Shown: positions 54,234-64,000 of the stretch, in pieces | Layout: each line of letters starts with the position of its first letter | Position numbering within the stretch: position 1 is the stretch's first letter | Origin: Zygnema cylindricum | Lineage: Eukaryota; Streptophyta; Zygnematophyceae; Zygnematales; Zygnemataceae | NCBI GenBank assembly: GCA_037447655.1 | Contig: JBBHKE010000511.1 | Location: 1-64,000 of the forward strand | DNA length: 64,000 nucleotides | Reading direction: 5' to 3' | Program-made: the position numbers and the translations under genes | The notes under the pieces: model-generated | Told to the model about the DNA's origin: nothing | Databases searched by the model: none | Seen by the model: the letters and a program-made list of their open reading frames with translations, nothing else

Positions 54234-55420
54234 CTAAGTTTGAGCTTCCATTATCGATCGCATTTCATCATTTGCCGCGGAGATCCATTGATCCTTTTCC
54301 GGGGCTGAAAAATCTTCTTTTATGGTGACCGGCTCCATTGTGGCTGCAGACAATAGAGCATGTTCCACCGGTTCACCTTGCAGCCTTCTACTTTGCCTTC
54401 TTCCCCTCGGAAAATTTGAGGTTTGAACTGTTGGATCCGTACGTTGTCGTCGAGGAGGAGGAGGAGGATGTGGAGGAGGAGGAGGAGCTTGCTTTACAGG
54501 TTGAATGATTGGAAATACCGCAGTAGGAATAGAGGAAAGACTTGTAAAAGAGGAAAAAGGAACATTTTCAAAAATGACATATTCTTGATTTTTGGCATTT
54601 TTCTCTAAATCTGTCATGCCAAAAACATCATCAGATTGACTTTCTTCTTTAACCTGAATATTCCTAGCAACCTCAAGAGTTTTCCTATCTGGATTGTAAA
54701 CTCTATAGCCAACTGACTCATCATTATAGCCTATATAAATTCCCGGAACAGATTTTGGATGAAGCTTAGAAATAGGAAGATTATCCAAAATAAAACATTT
54801 GCTACCAAAAACCCGGAAGTGACTTACATTGGGTTTCTTTCCGGTCCACATTTCATAGAGTGTCTTTCCTTTTACCGCCTTAGTTTTTATTATATTCCTA
54901 ATATAAGATCCACATGAGAAAGCCTCACCCCAAAATTTAAAATCTATTCCTTTATCCAATATCATAGATTTTGCACTCTCCGTTAAAGTCTGGTTAAGTC
55001 TTTCGGATACTCCGTTTTGCTCCGGAGTATAGGGAATTGTAAATTGACGAGAGATACCGTGTTCTTGTAAAAATTCCGAGAATGAATTTGAAATATATTA
55101 TCCCCTGTTGTCGCACCGAAGAGAGAGAATTGGCTTCCCGTGAAGCTTTTTCGCCCACGTCCGGAAATGCTTGAAGTGAGTGAACACTTCACTCTTCTCC
55201 TTCATGAAGTAAACTCAGCTGTACCGCAAAAGTCATCCGTAAAAGTAACTAGAAACCGGCTGCCACTTAGGGAAGGGAATTTTGATGGTCCCCACACGTC
55301 CGAATGAATAATTTGCAGCAAATCCGTGGCCCGGTTATCTGCGGTCTGAGGTTGGGAAGTTCCCCAAAGCACAACCATCACATACATGAGACTCTTTTTT
55401 TCCTAAATTTACACCATATA
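54234..55420 (-). pseudogene. E11 integrase
   Basis: Pieces in three frames. 55202-55387 (start of the core) has LLQIIHSDVWGPSKF and TFTDDF. 54983-55192 and neighbours cover PYTPEQNGVSERLNQ-like residues (about 54990-55040) and a CDNRG block where SDNGGE is usual. Frame 54234-54965 has FKFWGEAFSCGSYIRN, GKTLYEMWTGKKPNVSHFRV, PGIYIGYNDESVGYRVYN, then a Pro-rich linker (APPPPPHPPPPPR). The H/H/C/C block is at about 55360-55490 (LWHKRLGHVHHEKL, CDGCALG). Stops break the core. Confidence 0.88.
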
Positions 55421-55967
55421 TCTTATTTTGTTTCACCATTTTATCAAGTTTCTCATGATGAACATGACCGAGCCTCTTATGCCACAAAACATTTTTCGGA
55501 AGGACACTGGATTATGCAAAGTCAAATTCATTAGCCAAGTCCATCCGATACAACAAGTTTGGGACTCTAGTTCCTACCAAGGCAACACTCCCATCTCTGC
55601 TTACTACCCTTTTCCCATTTTTTTGCAAAGTTTTAAATCCATTCATTTCAGCCACCGAAGTGGAAAACAATTTTTTCTTAAATTTTGGAATATTGAGAAC
55701 ATCATGCTAGTTTCTCTTTACAATCTGACCATTGATGACACATGCTAACTCCACGCTTCCCTTTGCCGTAGCCTCCACACCGCTATCATCCGTGTAGTAG
55801 ATTCGACGAGTCGGAATCGGAGTAAGGGTTTTGAAGTAAGCCCGATTGCCGCACATGTGGGAAGAGCACCCGGAGTCCATAATCCATCCATTCTCTTGAG
55901 GTCCCTCCATGAGATCTTTTGCAAGGGCAAAGAACTCATCATCTTCCAATTGCGGAAATCTGACCAC
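55421..55967 (-). pseudogene. E11 protease region
   Basis: Frame 55707-55967: DEFFALAKDLMEGPQENGW, then the protease site WIMDSGCSSHMCGN with the Asp-Ser-Gly intact, TPIPTRRIYYTDDSGV and an ELACVINGQIVKRN block. A stop follows at 55707, after which the GAG-pre-integrase part continues in broken frames (VLNIPKFKKKLFSTS). Confidence 0.85.
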
Positions 55968-56881
55968 ATCATCTTTTTTTCCCCCAACGATTCGTCTTGT
56001 GGCGTCTCATCAAATGCAAGGAACGCCGCATTTTTCACCGGCAGTTTTGGTGCTGACCCATTTGAAAGTGGTTCCTCCGATCGCACCTTCCATCCCGCAC
56101 AATAAATTCCTGTTTCACAAAATTTTATAAATGCCGGGCACAGCCGTAAAACATGACCTTGACCAAAGCAATAGACACACCTATCATATTGCCTATAATT
56201 AGGATTAGGGGTGAAGTTCCTATTTTCGGAAAATCCAGCCGGCCTATATGTCTGAGCATTGTACGCTACCACTGATTTTTCACCATTCAATGCTATCTGA
56301 GTTGCCTGTTCCTCTAGAATACATATTCCATCTAGCCTTCTCTAACCTTTTCAATTGTTCCGTGGCTCCTTTATATTCAGTTGGAAGCCCTCTTATTAAA
56401 ATCATAGCTTGATGATAGGGAGGAAACTTCCCCCCGGAACATGCATTTTCTGACAACAAAAGCTTCAAGCCATTACAATAGGAGTTCATATCACCCCCGT
56501 TATACTTATAATCCCAAATTTTCCCAGCAGTTATAACCTCATTTTGCTCACTAGCTAGGACATAAGACTCTTGCAATGCCTTCCATATATCAGATGCTTT
56601 AGAAATATTGATGTATGTCATGTTCAAATCTTCAGACAAGAGAAATTTAAGAACGTGCAATGCATCCTCATTTTTATTTTCAAAATCCATATCCGTATCC
56701 ATAAGAACACCGGAAATCACATCATATACTCTCACTTACTTAAGGTAAGACTTAGTCAAATCTGCCCAATATAAATAATTTGGCCATTAAACACCAGAAT
56801 CCGTGAGGGAGGGCCCGTGACCTGTTAACTTGAGGCAACCAGTGACCCAGAGGAAGAAGAAGAAGCACCAGCAGTTGCCAT
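55968..56881 (-). pseudogene. E11 gag
   Basis: An ATG at 56879-56881 begins MATAGASSSSSSGSLVAS, then a stop, then QVTGPPSRILVFNGQ, which matches the QVMGPPSRV-MF start of E4/E9 gag. After a shift, YWADLTKSYLK, another stop, and frame 56280-56735 (MRVYDVISGVLMDTDM, HVLKFLLSEDLNMTYI, KASDIWKALQESY, YHQAMILIRGLPTEYKGA). Frame 55745-56290 adds an intact CCHC knuckle, CVYCFGQGHVLRLC. At least two shifts and two stops are present. Confidence 0.85.
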
Positions 56882-57680
56882 AGTATTCAGATTACAAAAG
56901 AGGAAACTCTCACGGAGACCACAAAAAGACCGACTTCACAATGAAGCCCCAGACAAACCAGACACAAACTATGTCTATAACTTTGCAACAATATAAAAGA
57001 TATATCAAGGAAACAGCATGCAGAATTTCACAAGGTTCTACCAAAACATCATAATGATCTTGCAATTCAAAAATACATAAAAACCGCTTCGCAGTTTTTC
57101 CATACAATTCATTCCTTACTCTAAAATATTCTAAGTCCAACATATACTAAGTGAACCTACAGCTAATATACACCATACCACAATTACGGTGGTCTTCCGG
57201 TACTCTTAAATATTAATCAAACTAAACCCCGCCGTCTACTGTAGAAGTATTTACATCAATCATTAACCCTAGCCGCCTCTAAAGTACGCAGTCAAAGTTC
57301 GTCTGCTGAAATGACGGCTCGGTCAATATTTCTCTCCCAAAAATGAAAGTGAACTCCGTCCGCCGTCCACGCATTCATTCATCACCGAAGATAAACCTCC
57401 ACGTGTAAATTTGGTCCCTCAAGTATATCTGTACTTTGTCAACCAACTCAACCAAGCTTGATTTCCCCACGCTCCAACACGTGTACATGGAGTGTACCAA
57501 ATCGGTGAACTCCCTTTGGATTTACAAACCACACCAAATCCTGTCTACGTCGACTCATTCTGTACACAAAATCCACTAAGTCTAGAAGCTCTTTCTCACA
57601 CACGAGATATAGAGAGGACCAATGGTTTCCAAAACCAACAAAAAGTAGTTCGTTTTTGCCTGAAGTGTCCGCATTGTTGA
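56834..57680 (-). repeat. Possible E11 5' LTR or flank, identity unsure
   Basis: In element sense the part just before QVTGPP reads gcctcaagttaaca, an LTR-like TTAACA end, followed by AGGTCACGGGCCCTCC, a decayed form of the anticodon-type primer-binding site. No second copy of 56834-57680 exists in the window to prove an LTR. The SSSS-rich start of the gag frame would then lie in LTR sequence. Confidence 0.35.
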
Positions 57681-58477
57681 TAGAGACGAGAAATTAGCGT
57701 TTCTCGATTTGCGGTTGAGGAACCACTTTCCTCATTCCTTCAGCCCATTTCCAATAGAGAATCCCCTGATTTAGTCATACGCCGCCATCCAAGTCTCCAC
57801 ACGGGATAATTGAGCACCATCCAAGTGGGGAAGAGGGGATCCCTGCTGGATGGATTGTAGAGAATCGGAGTCATTCTATATATCCTTTCGTCCGGCTCCT
57901 ATAGGTGCCTGTCCTTCAATGTCTGCCGCAAAAGTGGATAGCTCCCCCCAGCTTGGAGAATCCAGATAAAAGCGGAGGAGGCTTGTATAAGCCCCAAACT
58001 GATATCCGAATCCTCACTGTGCCGCGCCCTAGTGGAATCCAATGTAAAGGGGTCGCGATTTCGGCTAAGTCCGTCGACATTCCCATGAATTTCTCCTGCA
58101 CGGTGGATGATGCTAAAATCGTATTCTTGCAGGATCAAAACCCATCTGGCAAGTTTGCTGGTTAACTTACTTTTTTCCATGATCCATTCGAGAGAATGAT
58201 GGTCCGTCATAAGTGTAAAGTGGATCCTGTATAAATATGGACGGAAATGTTGAATTGCCCAAACAGTTGCCAGTAGCTCCACATGGTAACTGCTGTAGTT
58301 CCCCTCAGCTATGTTATTATTTGGGCTCGCGTAAGCAACCACGTAGTCTGCTCCTGCATCGTCCACTAGAGCCAACACGACTCCCAATGCAAACTTGCTC
58401 CAATCAGTATAAAGGAGGAAGTGGCGCTGGTAATCTGGCATCCGAAGCACGGGATGATGCTTCAGGGAATCTTTCAA
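57681..58477 (-). pseudogene. E12 RNase H and following linker
   Basis: Frame 57899-58477: HHPVLRMPDYQRHFLLYTDW (first Asp of the site), SKFALGVVLALVD, the YASPNNNIAEGNYSSYHVELLA block with the catalytic Glu, TDHHSLEWIM with the second Asp, and IIHRAGEIHGNVDGLSRN. A linker follows (ISLGLIQASSAFIWIL), then in broken frames PIGAGRKDI and LQSIQQGSPL, as in E14. The catalytic residues look retained. Confidence 0.9.
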
Positions 58478-59530
58478 AAATTGGAAAGCAGTCTACGATA
58501 CTGCCGCCCACTGCCACTATTGGTCCTTTTGCAATAAAAAATTCAATGGCTGGGGGTGGCTATTGAATTCGGGAATGAACCTCTAATAATAGTTGTGCAA
58601 CCCTAGGAAACTACGAAGGGCAGAAAAGTCCTGCAGTGGTGGAAGGGCGTCAAGAGCTGCCATCTTAACCATGTGGGGACCCACTGTACCCGGAGTCACT
58701 TCGTGACCCATATAAATGAATTTCCGCACCCCAAAAATGCCCTTCCCCTAGTGACACTTCAAGCCCGCTGCTTGAAGAGCTCGGAGAGAGCTGGGAGAAT
58801 GATCTGTATATGCTCTAAGTGTTCTTCGAATGTCTTGGATAAAATAATCACATCGTTAATGTAACACCTTGCGCAATCAATTCCCGCGAGGGCCTCGTCC
58901 ATAGCTCGTTGGAATTCGGCAGGTGCATTTTTGAGACCAAATGGCATGTACAGCCATTCATACAATCAGGATCCGGCTCAAAAAGCGGTCCTCTCTCGGT
59001 GCTGTGGCTCCATTGCAATCTGGTGGAACCGAAGTTTCATATGCAGTTTAGCGTAAATGTTCGCCCCAGCAAGAGAGTTAAAGATTTCTTCCGAGGTAGG
59101 CATTGGATAATGGTCAGAGGCACTTGCCGTGTTAAGCATCTGATAGTCCTCAGACATCCAAAAATCACCAGTTTTTCGAGATGAGTTTCTCTTTTGCAAG
59201 AGCACTATGGGAGAGGCAAACCCATGTAGCCCAGTACTTTCGTGTGCAAGCCCTGTATCCACCAAAGTCTGGACCTTTGCTTTGATGAAATACTTTTCCT
59301 TGAAGCTGAGAGGGTATTGTTTCTACCAAATGGTCGCCGGCTTGTCTGTCAGTTCAATGCGAAATGGGGTCCCCTTATAAATCCTACATCTGTGTCAGAC
59401 CAAAAGAACACCTGGCCATTCTCCTCTAACAGCTTGGAGAGTCGGGCCTTGTGTTGTGGGTCTAGTTGTTCCCCTAATGTCCACTCCATCTTCCCACGTT
59501 CCACCGCCGCCAATGCTTTCGGTGGTTGAC
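58478..59530 (-). pseudogene. E12 gypsy reverse transcriptase
   Basis: Frame 58978-59265: GFASPIVLLQKRNSSRKTGD, DYQMLNTASASDHYPMPTSE, and a KLHMKLRFHQIAM block in which the usual catalytic K-DL reads KLHM. After a stop, frame 58759-58965: LYMPFGLKNAPAEFQRAMDE, then CYINDVIILS, where YIDD is usual (Asp to Asn). The C-terminal RT part (58480-58750) is in other frames. Two catalytic positions are lost. Confidence 0.88.
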
Positions 59531-59760
59531 CCCAAATAGAGATGTCAAATTCCATTTCTACTTGTGGATCCATCCCAGGCTCGGCTACTAAAACGTTGTT
59601 GCTAACGACTTCCCCTAAGCTCTCCTGTTGTGAGCCTCCACTCCCCCCCATTGAGGAAACTCTTGGACTCATTGTGTTCTCTGGATATAATTTGCTGAAT
59701 TTTTCATTCCTTACATTTCTCCCCCCCTGAAGCTGTATAGCTACTTGCTTGGCAAACAAC
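59349..59760 (-). pseudogene. E12 protease-RT linker
   Basis: Frame of 136 residues. The C-terminal part (EQLDPQHKARLSKLLEENGQ, VFFWSDTDVGF) is the typical gypsy segment before RT. The N-terminal part (residues 1-40, about 59640-59759) runs through the inverted duplication, including a G-run, and is probably not original coding sequence. No protease site is visible. Confidence 0.6.
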
Positions 59761-61125
59761 AGTGGAGCTTGAAGGTATGTTGTTCGTTACTTTGGAGAAT
59801 GGAGGCTGGAGAATGCCAAAGAATGTTGCATCACCTATGAAATTGCATTTTAATCCATACTTTGCCTGATTAAACTGTATCTTTTTTATGTTGAGACCTC
59901 TGGTGCTGCTGTGGTTCCCACTCGATATCACATTGCTTGTTCCCTTTCCTTGATACTTGGTGCTGACCACATGGCTGTGTTACCGTGAAAAATCTGTCGT
60001 GGTTCCCACTCGATATCCCATTGCTTGTTCCCTTCCCTCGGTACTTGGTGTTGACCACATGGCTGTGTTACCGTGAAAAATCGTTCTTGGTGTGCTCTTT
60101 CTAGAAGCGTGGCTGTAAGGGAAAAATACCAAGGTTGGCAAGGTCCTCCGTGGGTTTCCGAGTTTATTTCAACGGAAGAAGGGCGCTTGGTTGGTTGTGG
60201 TCACTGGGGTGGCCATTCGCCCTGGTGCAAGAATCTGTTGAACTGTGTTGTTGGGATCCGGGACCTCAGTGTTCAACAGCTGTTGGAGGACGGGAAGTGC
60301 GTTCGGCTCAGTTAAGGAAATAGAAGAATCTGGTCTGAGTGAGCTATTTTCTCGTTGCTTTTATTACCGTACAAAGGGAAAAGGCTCAGAAATCCTTGGT
60401 TCGATAAAAGTGGTGCCTGTGAAGCACCCGAGCTTGACAAACATAGGTTCTAGATCCCATCATCACACTTTAACATATTATCGGACCAGGGTGAATGGCC
60501 ACCCCTGTAACCACAGTTGATTGAACGCCCTTCTTCTATTGCAATAAACCCGAAAATCCTCGAAGGGCCCTGCCGACCCTGGTATTTTTCCATGACATCC
60601 ATGTTTTCCGGAAAGGCGCACCAAGGATGATCTTTGACTATACGGCCGCTACGTGGATAGCACCAAGTATTGAGGAACAAGAACGAGCAATGAGATTTCG
60701 ACCGGCAACCATAGCAACACCAAGGTTATGAGCCTCAAAAAAGTGTAGTTTAATCGGGCAAAGTATGGATTTGAATGCATTTATATGGGTGCTACGGCAT
60801 TCTCCTGCATTATCCAACCTTCAGTCTCCAAAGCAAAGGGCAACATACCTTCAATCTCCACTGTTGTTGGCTATGTAAGCTACACCGTGAATCATTATTA
60901 GCCTCATGTACTCTATATCGGCACCCCAAAATTTTGACATTGATACCTTAAATAGAATAAATTACACTATTCAAGGATGTGGACCATAATCTGACACGTA
61001 TCATGGCACTAAACTAGAATGAATGACACAAATTAATAAATGACACTAATAATTTCTATACGCTAATAACGATTCACGGTGTACTTTACAGCTTGAGGGG
61101 GGGAGAGAGGCAAAAAGGGGAAAAT
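59700..61125. repeat. Inverted duplication flanking the gypsy remnants
   Basis: The left arm (about 59700-60270, minus sense) and right arm (about 60480-61125, plus sense) encode the same peptide blocks in opposite directions: FNQAKYGLKCNF against FNRAKYGFECIY, SSSTVV against SISTVV, and EKYQG-QGP with GGHSPW in both. The left arm has an extra 90-bp tandem copy (about 59911-60000 and 60001-60088); the right arm has about 180 extra bases before a G-run (about 61090). The spacer is 60271-60480. No known protein family was recognised. Confidence 0.8.
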
Positions 61126-61417
61126 TCACCAAATTACGTCACAGCACTTCGAACCTAAAGATTTTCCTCGCAGTTGGAGCCAAGGCTCCAAATGGGGTAG
61201 TTAGGGAAGCAGCAGTGCATCGCGAAGGCGCGTCGGCATCTAAAGGTGAAGCTTTGGACATCTCAGCCACGATCTACCATCAAGTACCATGAGTGGAACT
61301 CCAAGATGGACTTAGAACAAATAATCTGAGCAAAAGCTCACCTAAGCTGGGGAGAACAACCACTTTTCTCTGGTGGTACAATGTAGGATCGGTAACTCAT
61401 TATCATTGACCGCGAAA
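61126..61417. other. Unassigned spacer
   Basis: 292 bp with no recognised gene or repeat match, between the inverted duplication and the E13 LTR. Confidence 0.4.
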
Positions 61418-62063
61418 TGTTGAAATATCTAGTTTTGGGTATTTTATAGGTTCAGCATTGAGGAAGAGATATGGAAGATGTAGACACCACCTCACTTTTC
61501 GTATACTTGTTGGCCAGTCTGAAGAGAGGAGAGGAACCATGGTTGCCCTAACTCATAAGTAAAACTAAAGAGTGACTTAGTCCTCCCAATAATCGAGTTT
61601 GGGATCAACCTTTGACTGTAAAGAAGCAAGCGAGTAGATTCTTACTCAGCTGTGAAGTTTGTAGTTTTATATTTATTTAAACTATTGTATATTACTAAAA
61701 CCGACAAACTAAAATTTGATTCATGGAACACATAACTAGTTGAAGTTTAGTGTGGACGTCATTGGGCACGAAACAAAAGAATCAACTATTTGTTTCGACG
61801 GCCGACATTGAATGTCGGGTTTAATTCGATGGCACACATTACCGCCGAGATCGCGAAATGGTCACTTTGGCTTTTATAGACGTGGCATGACCTGAAGCCA
61901 CATGGAGGGATAACATTTGATCGTAAAAGTTCCGCTGAACATAAAGACGAGTTGAAGGGTGACACGCGTAAACTTAGTGGCCTTGACGTACACAGGCCGT
62001 ACAGAAATGACATCGACCGTAATACCATTCAGTACTTTACAATCATATGATTGGTGTCCCGTC
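61418..62063 (+). repeat. E13: partial LTR of the E6 family, plus orientation
   Basis: Begins TGTTGAAATATCTAG and follows the reverse complement of the E6 LTR block order: aaccatggttgcc, a decayed tRNA-like part, gtttcgacggccgacattgaatgtcgg, accgccgagatcgcgaaatggtcac, and a GTAC-containing block. It stops at about 62063, before the R-U5 half. It truncates gypsy E14. Confidence 0.75.
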
Positions 62064-62066
62064 TGC

Positions 62067-62460
62067 TCATTTGCAGATCAAAATACCCCTTTCCCATTCA
62101 TATGCTGTCATTCGAGTCAAAACCCGTGATAACTGCACTCTAGACAAATGGGGAAGAGGGGAACCTTGTTGGATAGATTGAAGCGCATCAGTGTCATTCC
62201 ATATGTCTTTTCGCCCGGCCCCTATTGGCGCTTGCCCCTCTACGTCTGCAAAGAAAGCAGACCTTTCCCCCCTAGATTGAGGAAGCCAAGTAAAGGCAGA
62301 GGAAGCTCGAATTAGTCCCAAACTGATTTATAGATCCTCATCATGGCGGCCCCCGATGGAATCTTTGGTGGAAGGGTCAGAATTTTTGCTAAGTCCGTCG
62401 GCATTTCCATGAATCTCTTCGGCCTGGTGGATTATGTCAAAGTCAAAATCGTGTAGTATT
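62067..62460 (-). pseudogene. E14 RNase H end and linker
   Basis: 62322-62460 encodes IIHQAEEIHGNADGLSKN, matching E12 IIHRAGEIHGNVDGLSRN, then a stop. Frame 62067-62321 has MGLIRASSAFTWLPQ, PIGAGRKDIWNDTDALQSI and SRVLTRMTAYEWERG. The catalytic part of RNase H is absent. Confidence 0.82.
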
Positions 62461-62863
62461 GACTGCCGCTGCTTACGGTGCTTAAGCATATGTTGCTTTG
62501 GCAAATTTCGGGTTGAAGTTCCTCTGGCATTTTCTGCAAAGCGGAGGTAGTAATGAGGTTGGGGAGAGCTCCGGTGTCGACCACAACGTCCTGGTATCTC
62601 GCGTATCCGTTAAGCCTAAAGTTCCCGGTTCTGTTGAGTATAAGAGCCACTGATAAGGCTTTGTAGTCCCTATCCTCTATAGGGGTTTTAGGATTTGTGG
62701 ACAAAAATGAGGCGGTTTGTGAATTGGTCCTATCTACACCCCCCTTTCCAAAGTGGATTTCCTCTCCCAATGCTTGAATGAGGATTTCTTCGGGCAGGTT
62801 GTGGGATGATGCGAGGGTCTTCACGTGTGTGAGAGCATAAGGCGTGAGGTGTCGGACTAGCAT
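62461..62863 (-). pseudogene. E14 gypsy protease
   Basis: Frame 62432-62863. Near the C-terminus YARYQDVVVDTGALPNLITT holds a retropepsin-type Asp-Thr-Gly-Ala. The preceding ALILNRTGNFRLNGY corresponds to the substrate-binding N-terminal strand. The upstream part (residues 1-80) is linker. The sequence jumps to RNase H soon after SSGSQYY, so protease and RNase H are now neighbours. Confidence 0.8.
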
Positions 62864-64000
62864 GAAAGCCGGTTTCGAGGAGGGAAATGTTGCTTTCGGT
62901 GAAGTGGGAGATGACTTATGTTCGTGCTGGTCATGATCTTGTCCTTCTTGCTCACTTTTTGAGCCATAGTCGGGAATAAGAGGTGTTTGTGGAGCCTCAT
63001 TCTAAGGGCATTCGGCCATTTATTTTTCAATGTCCTTTTTCTCTTGTTCCAGTGACTCGTTCTCTCGCTGCTGTTTGTCTTTCTGGAAATTTGTGAAACC
63101 GGGAGGTAGTTTCTTAGCGGATGGTGGAGGTGGGTATGTGGGTTTTATCCCGAGACCTGTTTTGTTGATCAAGATAACGGCCCTGGGGTTGAAGGACATA
63201 GGCCTAGTAGCGTTCATGTTATGGTCTCCTGGAGCTTGGTGTTGCCTGTCACTTCTCTGCGCCACAGTTCAGTTCCGGGGATGCCTGCGATTGTCCCCCA
63301 CACTGACGTTCCAGGCTCCATAAAAAATGGTTTGTGCATGATGTGCTTTAGGAGGTTCCGCGTCCCACCCCATCACTTCGTCATCGTCTTCGCCCGCCGC
63401 GGTTTCTTATTCAAGCTCCGCTAGCTTGTGTAATAATTCATGTTTTCTTCGGTGGAGTTTCTGGGCGGCCGTCAGAGTTGGGGTGTTGGAGGGCGATCCT
63501 TATCGCAGTGCTGCCAATTTTTCAGCCATGGCTGCCATCTGCTAGCTCTGCTGCTGGATGATTACCTCCGGGGTGAGTCAAGCTTGACATGTTTGTTGTC
63601 GTTCACGGTTCTTCGAGGTGCGGCATCCCCAAGGGTAAAGAAGTTGCAGAGGGAGAGGATTCACGGCCGTTTCACCTTCCCCGGTGAACAGTGCATATTG
63701 CATCATTTCTTTCAAACTCCATTCTTCCGGAAGTAGTGCCCTTCCTTGTGACCCATGAAACCGCAAGCCTCACACTTGGAGCCCTTAGTATTATATTTGC
63801 CCCTGAACTCATTGGAGAGTTGCACGTCATCGAATTTCGGAAGTTTTATTTGTCGCAACTGGGCTTGCTACATTTTTGGAGTTTAAGATCAAGGAGTCGG
63901 CCGGTAATTTTCTTTGTTAACCAGAGTTTTGTCGTCTGACCATCCTCCTTGTTTCCTTTCTTGCTGCCTCTTTGTCCTTTTAACTCTCTCCTTCTCCAGT
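62864..64000 (-). pseudogene. E14 gypsy gag C-terminal part
   Basis: Broken frames on the minus strand. At about 63730-63840 KLPKFDDVQLSNEF is followed by GSKCEACGFMGHKEGHYF, a knuckle with CX2CX4H but Tyr (or His) where the last Cys is usual. A later frame (63020-63265) is Pro/Gln-rich (PTYPPPPSAKKLPPGF) and charged, ending before the protease frame. The capsid domain would lie beyond the window. Confidence 0.72.

Larger units (their letters stand above)
52467..57680 (-). mobile_element. E11: copia element, RNase H missing, unlike LTRs
   Basis: Minus-strand gag, protease, integrase and RT (53370-56881) with a 3' LTR of the E1/E9 type (52467-53344). RNase H is absent: RT ends at SYRQIVSSLIYFKN, then after about 10 bases the polypurine tract and LTR begin. 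The sequence at the 5' side (56834 to about 57680) does not resemble the 3' LTR. Either the element is a recombinant of two families or the true 5' LTR is lost. Confidence 0.8.
57681..59760 (-). mobile_element. E12: gypsy RT-RNase H remnant
   Basis: Minus-strand Ty3/gypsy fragment with a protease-RT linker, RT, RNase H and the start of the RNase H-integrase linker. Its upstream end merges into the inverted duplication at 59700; its downstream end, around 57681, meets the E11 side. Many stops and shifts. It is related to E14, with which it shares the GLI-ASSAF-W linker block. Confidence 0.88.
62064..64000 (-). mobile_element. E14: gypsy gag-protease with RT deleted, running off the window
   Basis: Minus-strand gypsy remnant with the zinc-knuckle part of gag, protease, then an abrupt join to the end of RNase H and the RNase H-integrase linker. 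RT is missing. The 5' end lies beyond 64000; the 3' side is cut by E13. Confidence 0.85.

Noticed and set aside
54423-54608. Arg-rich frame on the plus strand
   Set aside because: Shadow of the Pro-rich integrase-RT linker of E11 on the minus strand.
60073-60315. Plus-strand frame as an independent gene
   Set aside because: Its peptide is repeated on the minus strand at 60450-60680, so it is better described as part of the inverted duplication.

Overview
The window reads as repeat-rich nuclear DNA of a plant (land plant or close streptophyte). Three things suggest this: dense nested Ty1/copia and Ty3/gypsy LTR retrotransposons, a leucine-rich-repeat receptor fragment of the plant extracellular type, and primer-binding sites complementary to the initiator tRNA-Met that I recall for plants. 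The species cannot be named from sequence. I see no intact protein-coding gene. Almost every supportable coding stretch is a broken retrotransposon gene.

Layout. 1-5300 is extremely AT-rich, with two large foldbacks (230-2400 and 3439-4119). 5330-6190 is a cluster of tandem and interspersed repeats. 6892-11609 is copia E1 (minus). 11610-12602 is a partial LTR (E2). 12840-25891 is the 5' part of plus-strand copia E3; its 5' LTR was split by two later minus-strand elements, E4 (13319-17748) and E5 (17850-23917). 25892-31275 is minus copia E6, lying in the body of E3. 31276-31648 is a stray piece of copia reverse transcriptase (RT) fused in frame to gypsy E7 (31649-34347, minus). E7 abuts the truncated 5' LTR of plus copia E8 (34348-44573), which is interrupted by minus element E9 (35813-40273). 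44760-45323 is an LRR receptor fragment. 45900-47033 is probably an LTR (E10). 47053-52466 is mostly anonymous. 52467-57680 is copia E11 (minus). 57681-59760 (E12) and 62064-64000 (E14) are gypsy remnants, separated by an inverted duplication (59700-61125) and a partial plus-oriented copia LTR (E13, 61418-62063).

How the parts relate. E1, E3, E4, E8 and E9, and weakly E11, belong to a copia lineage whose LTR is followed at once by GGTTATGGGCCCAC or a variant. This matches the complement of the anticodon arm of initiator tRNA-Met, the internal priming mode known from Drosophila copia, rather than the complement of the tRNA 3' end. The ATG inside that site is also the likely gag start. E5 and gypsy E7 instead have conventional TGGTATC-like sites. 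E4 and E9 have lost protease, integrase and RT. They keep one long frame of gag joined to an RNase H remnant, so they look like non-autonomous members moved by relatives. LTRs of this lineage share a cluster of GTAC motifs near a TATA-like site and an antisense tRNA-like module with a T-arm-like hairpin. All coding statements come from reading translated frames by eye; no database search was possible.
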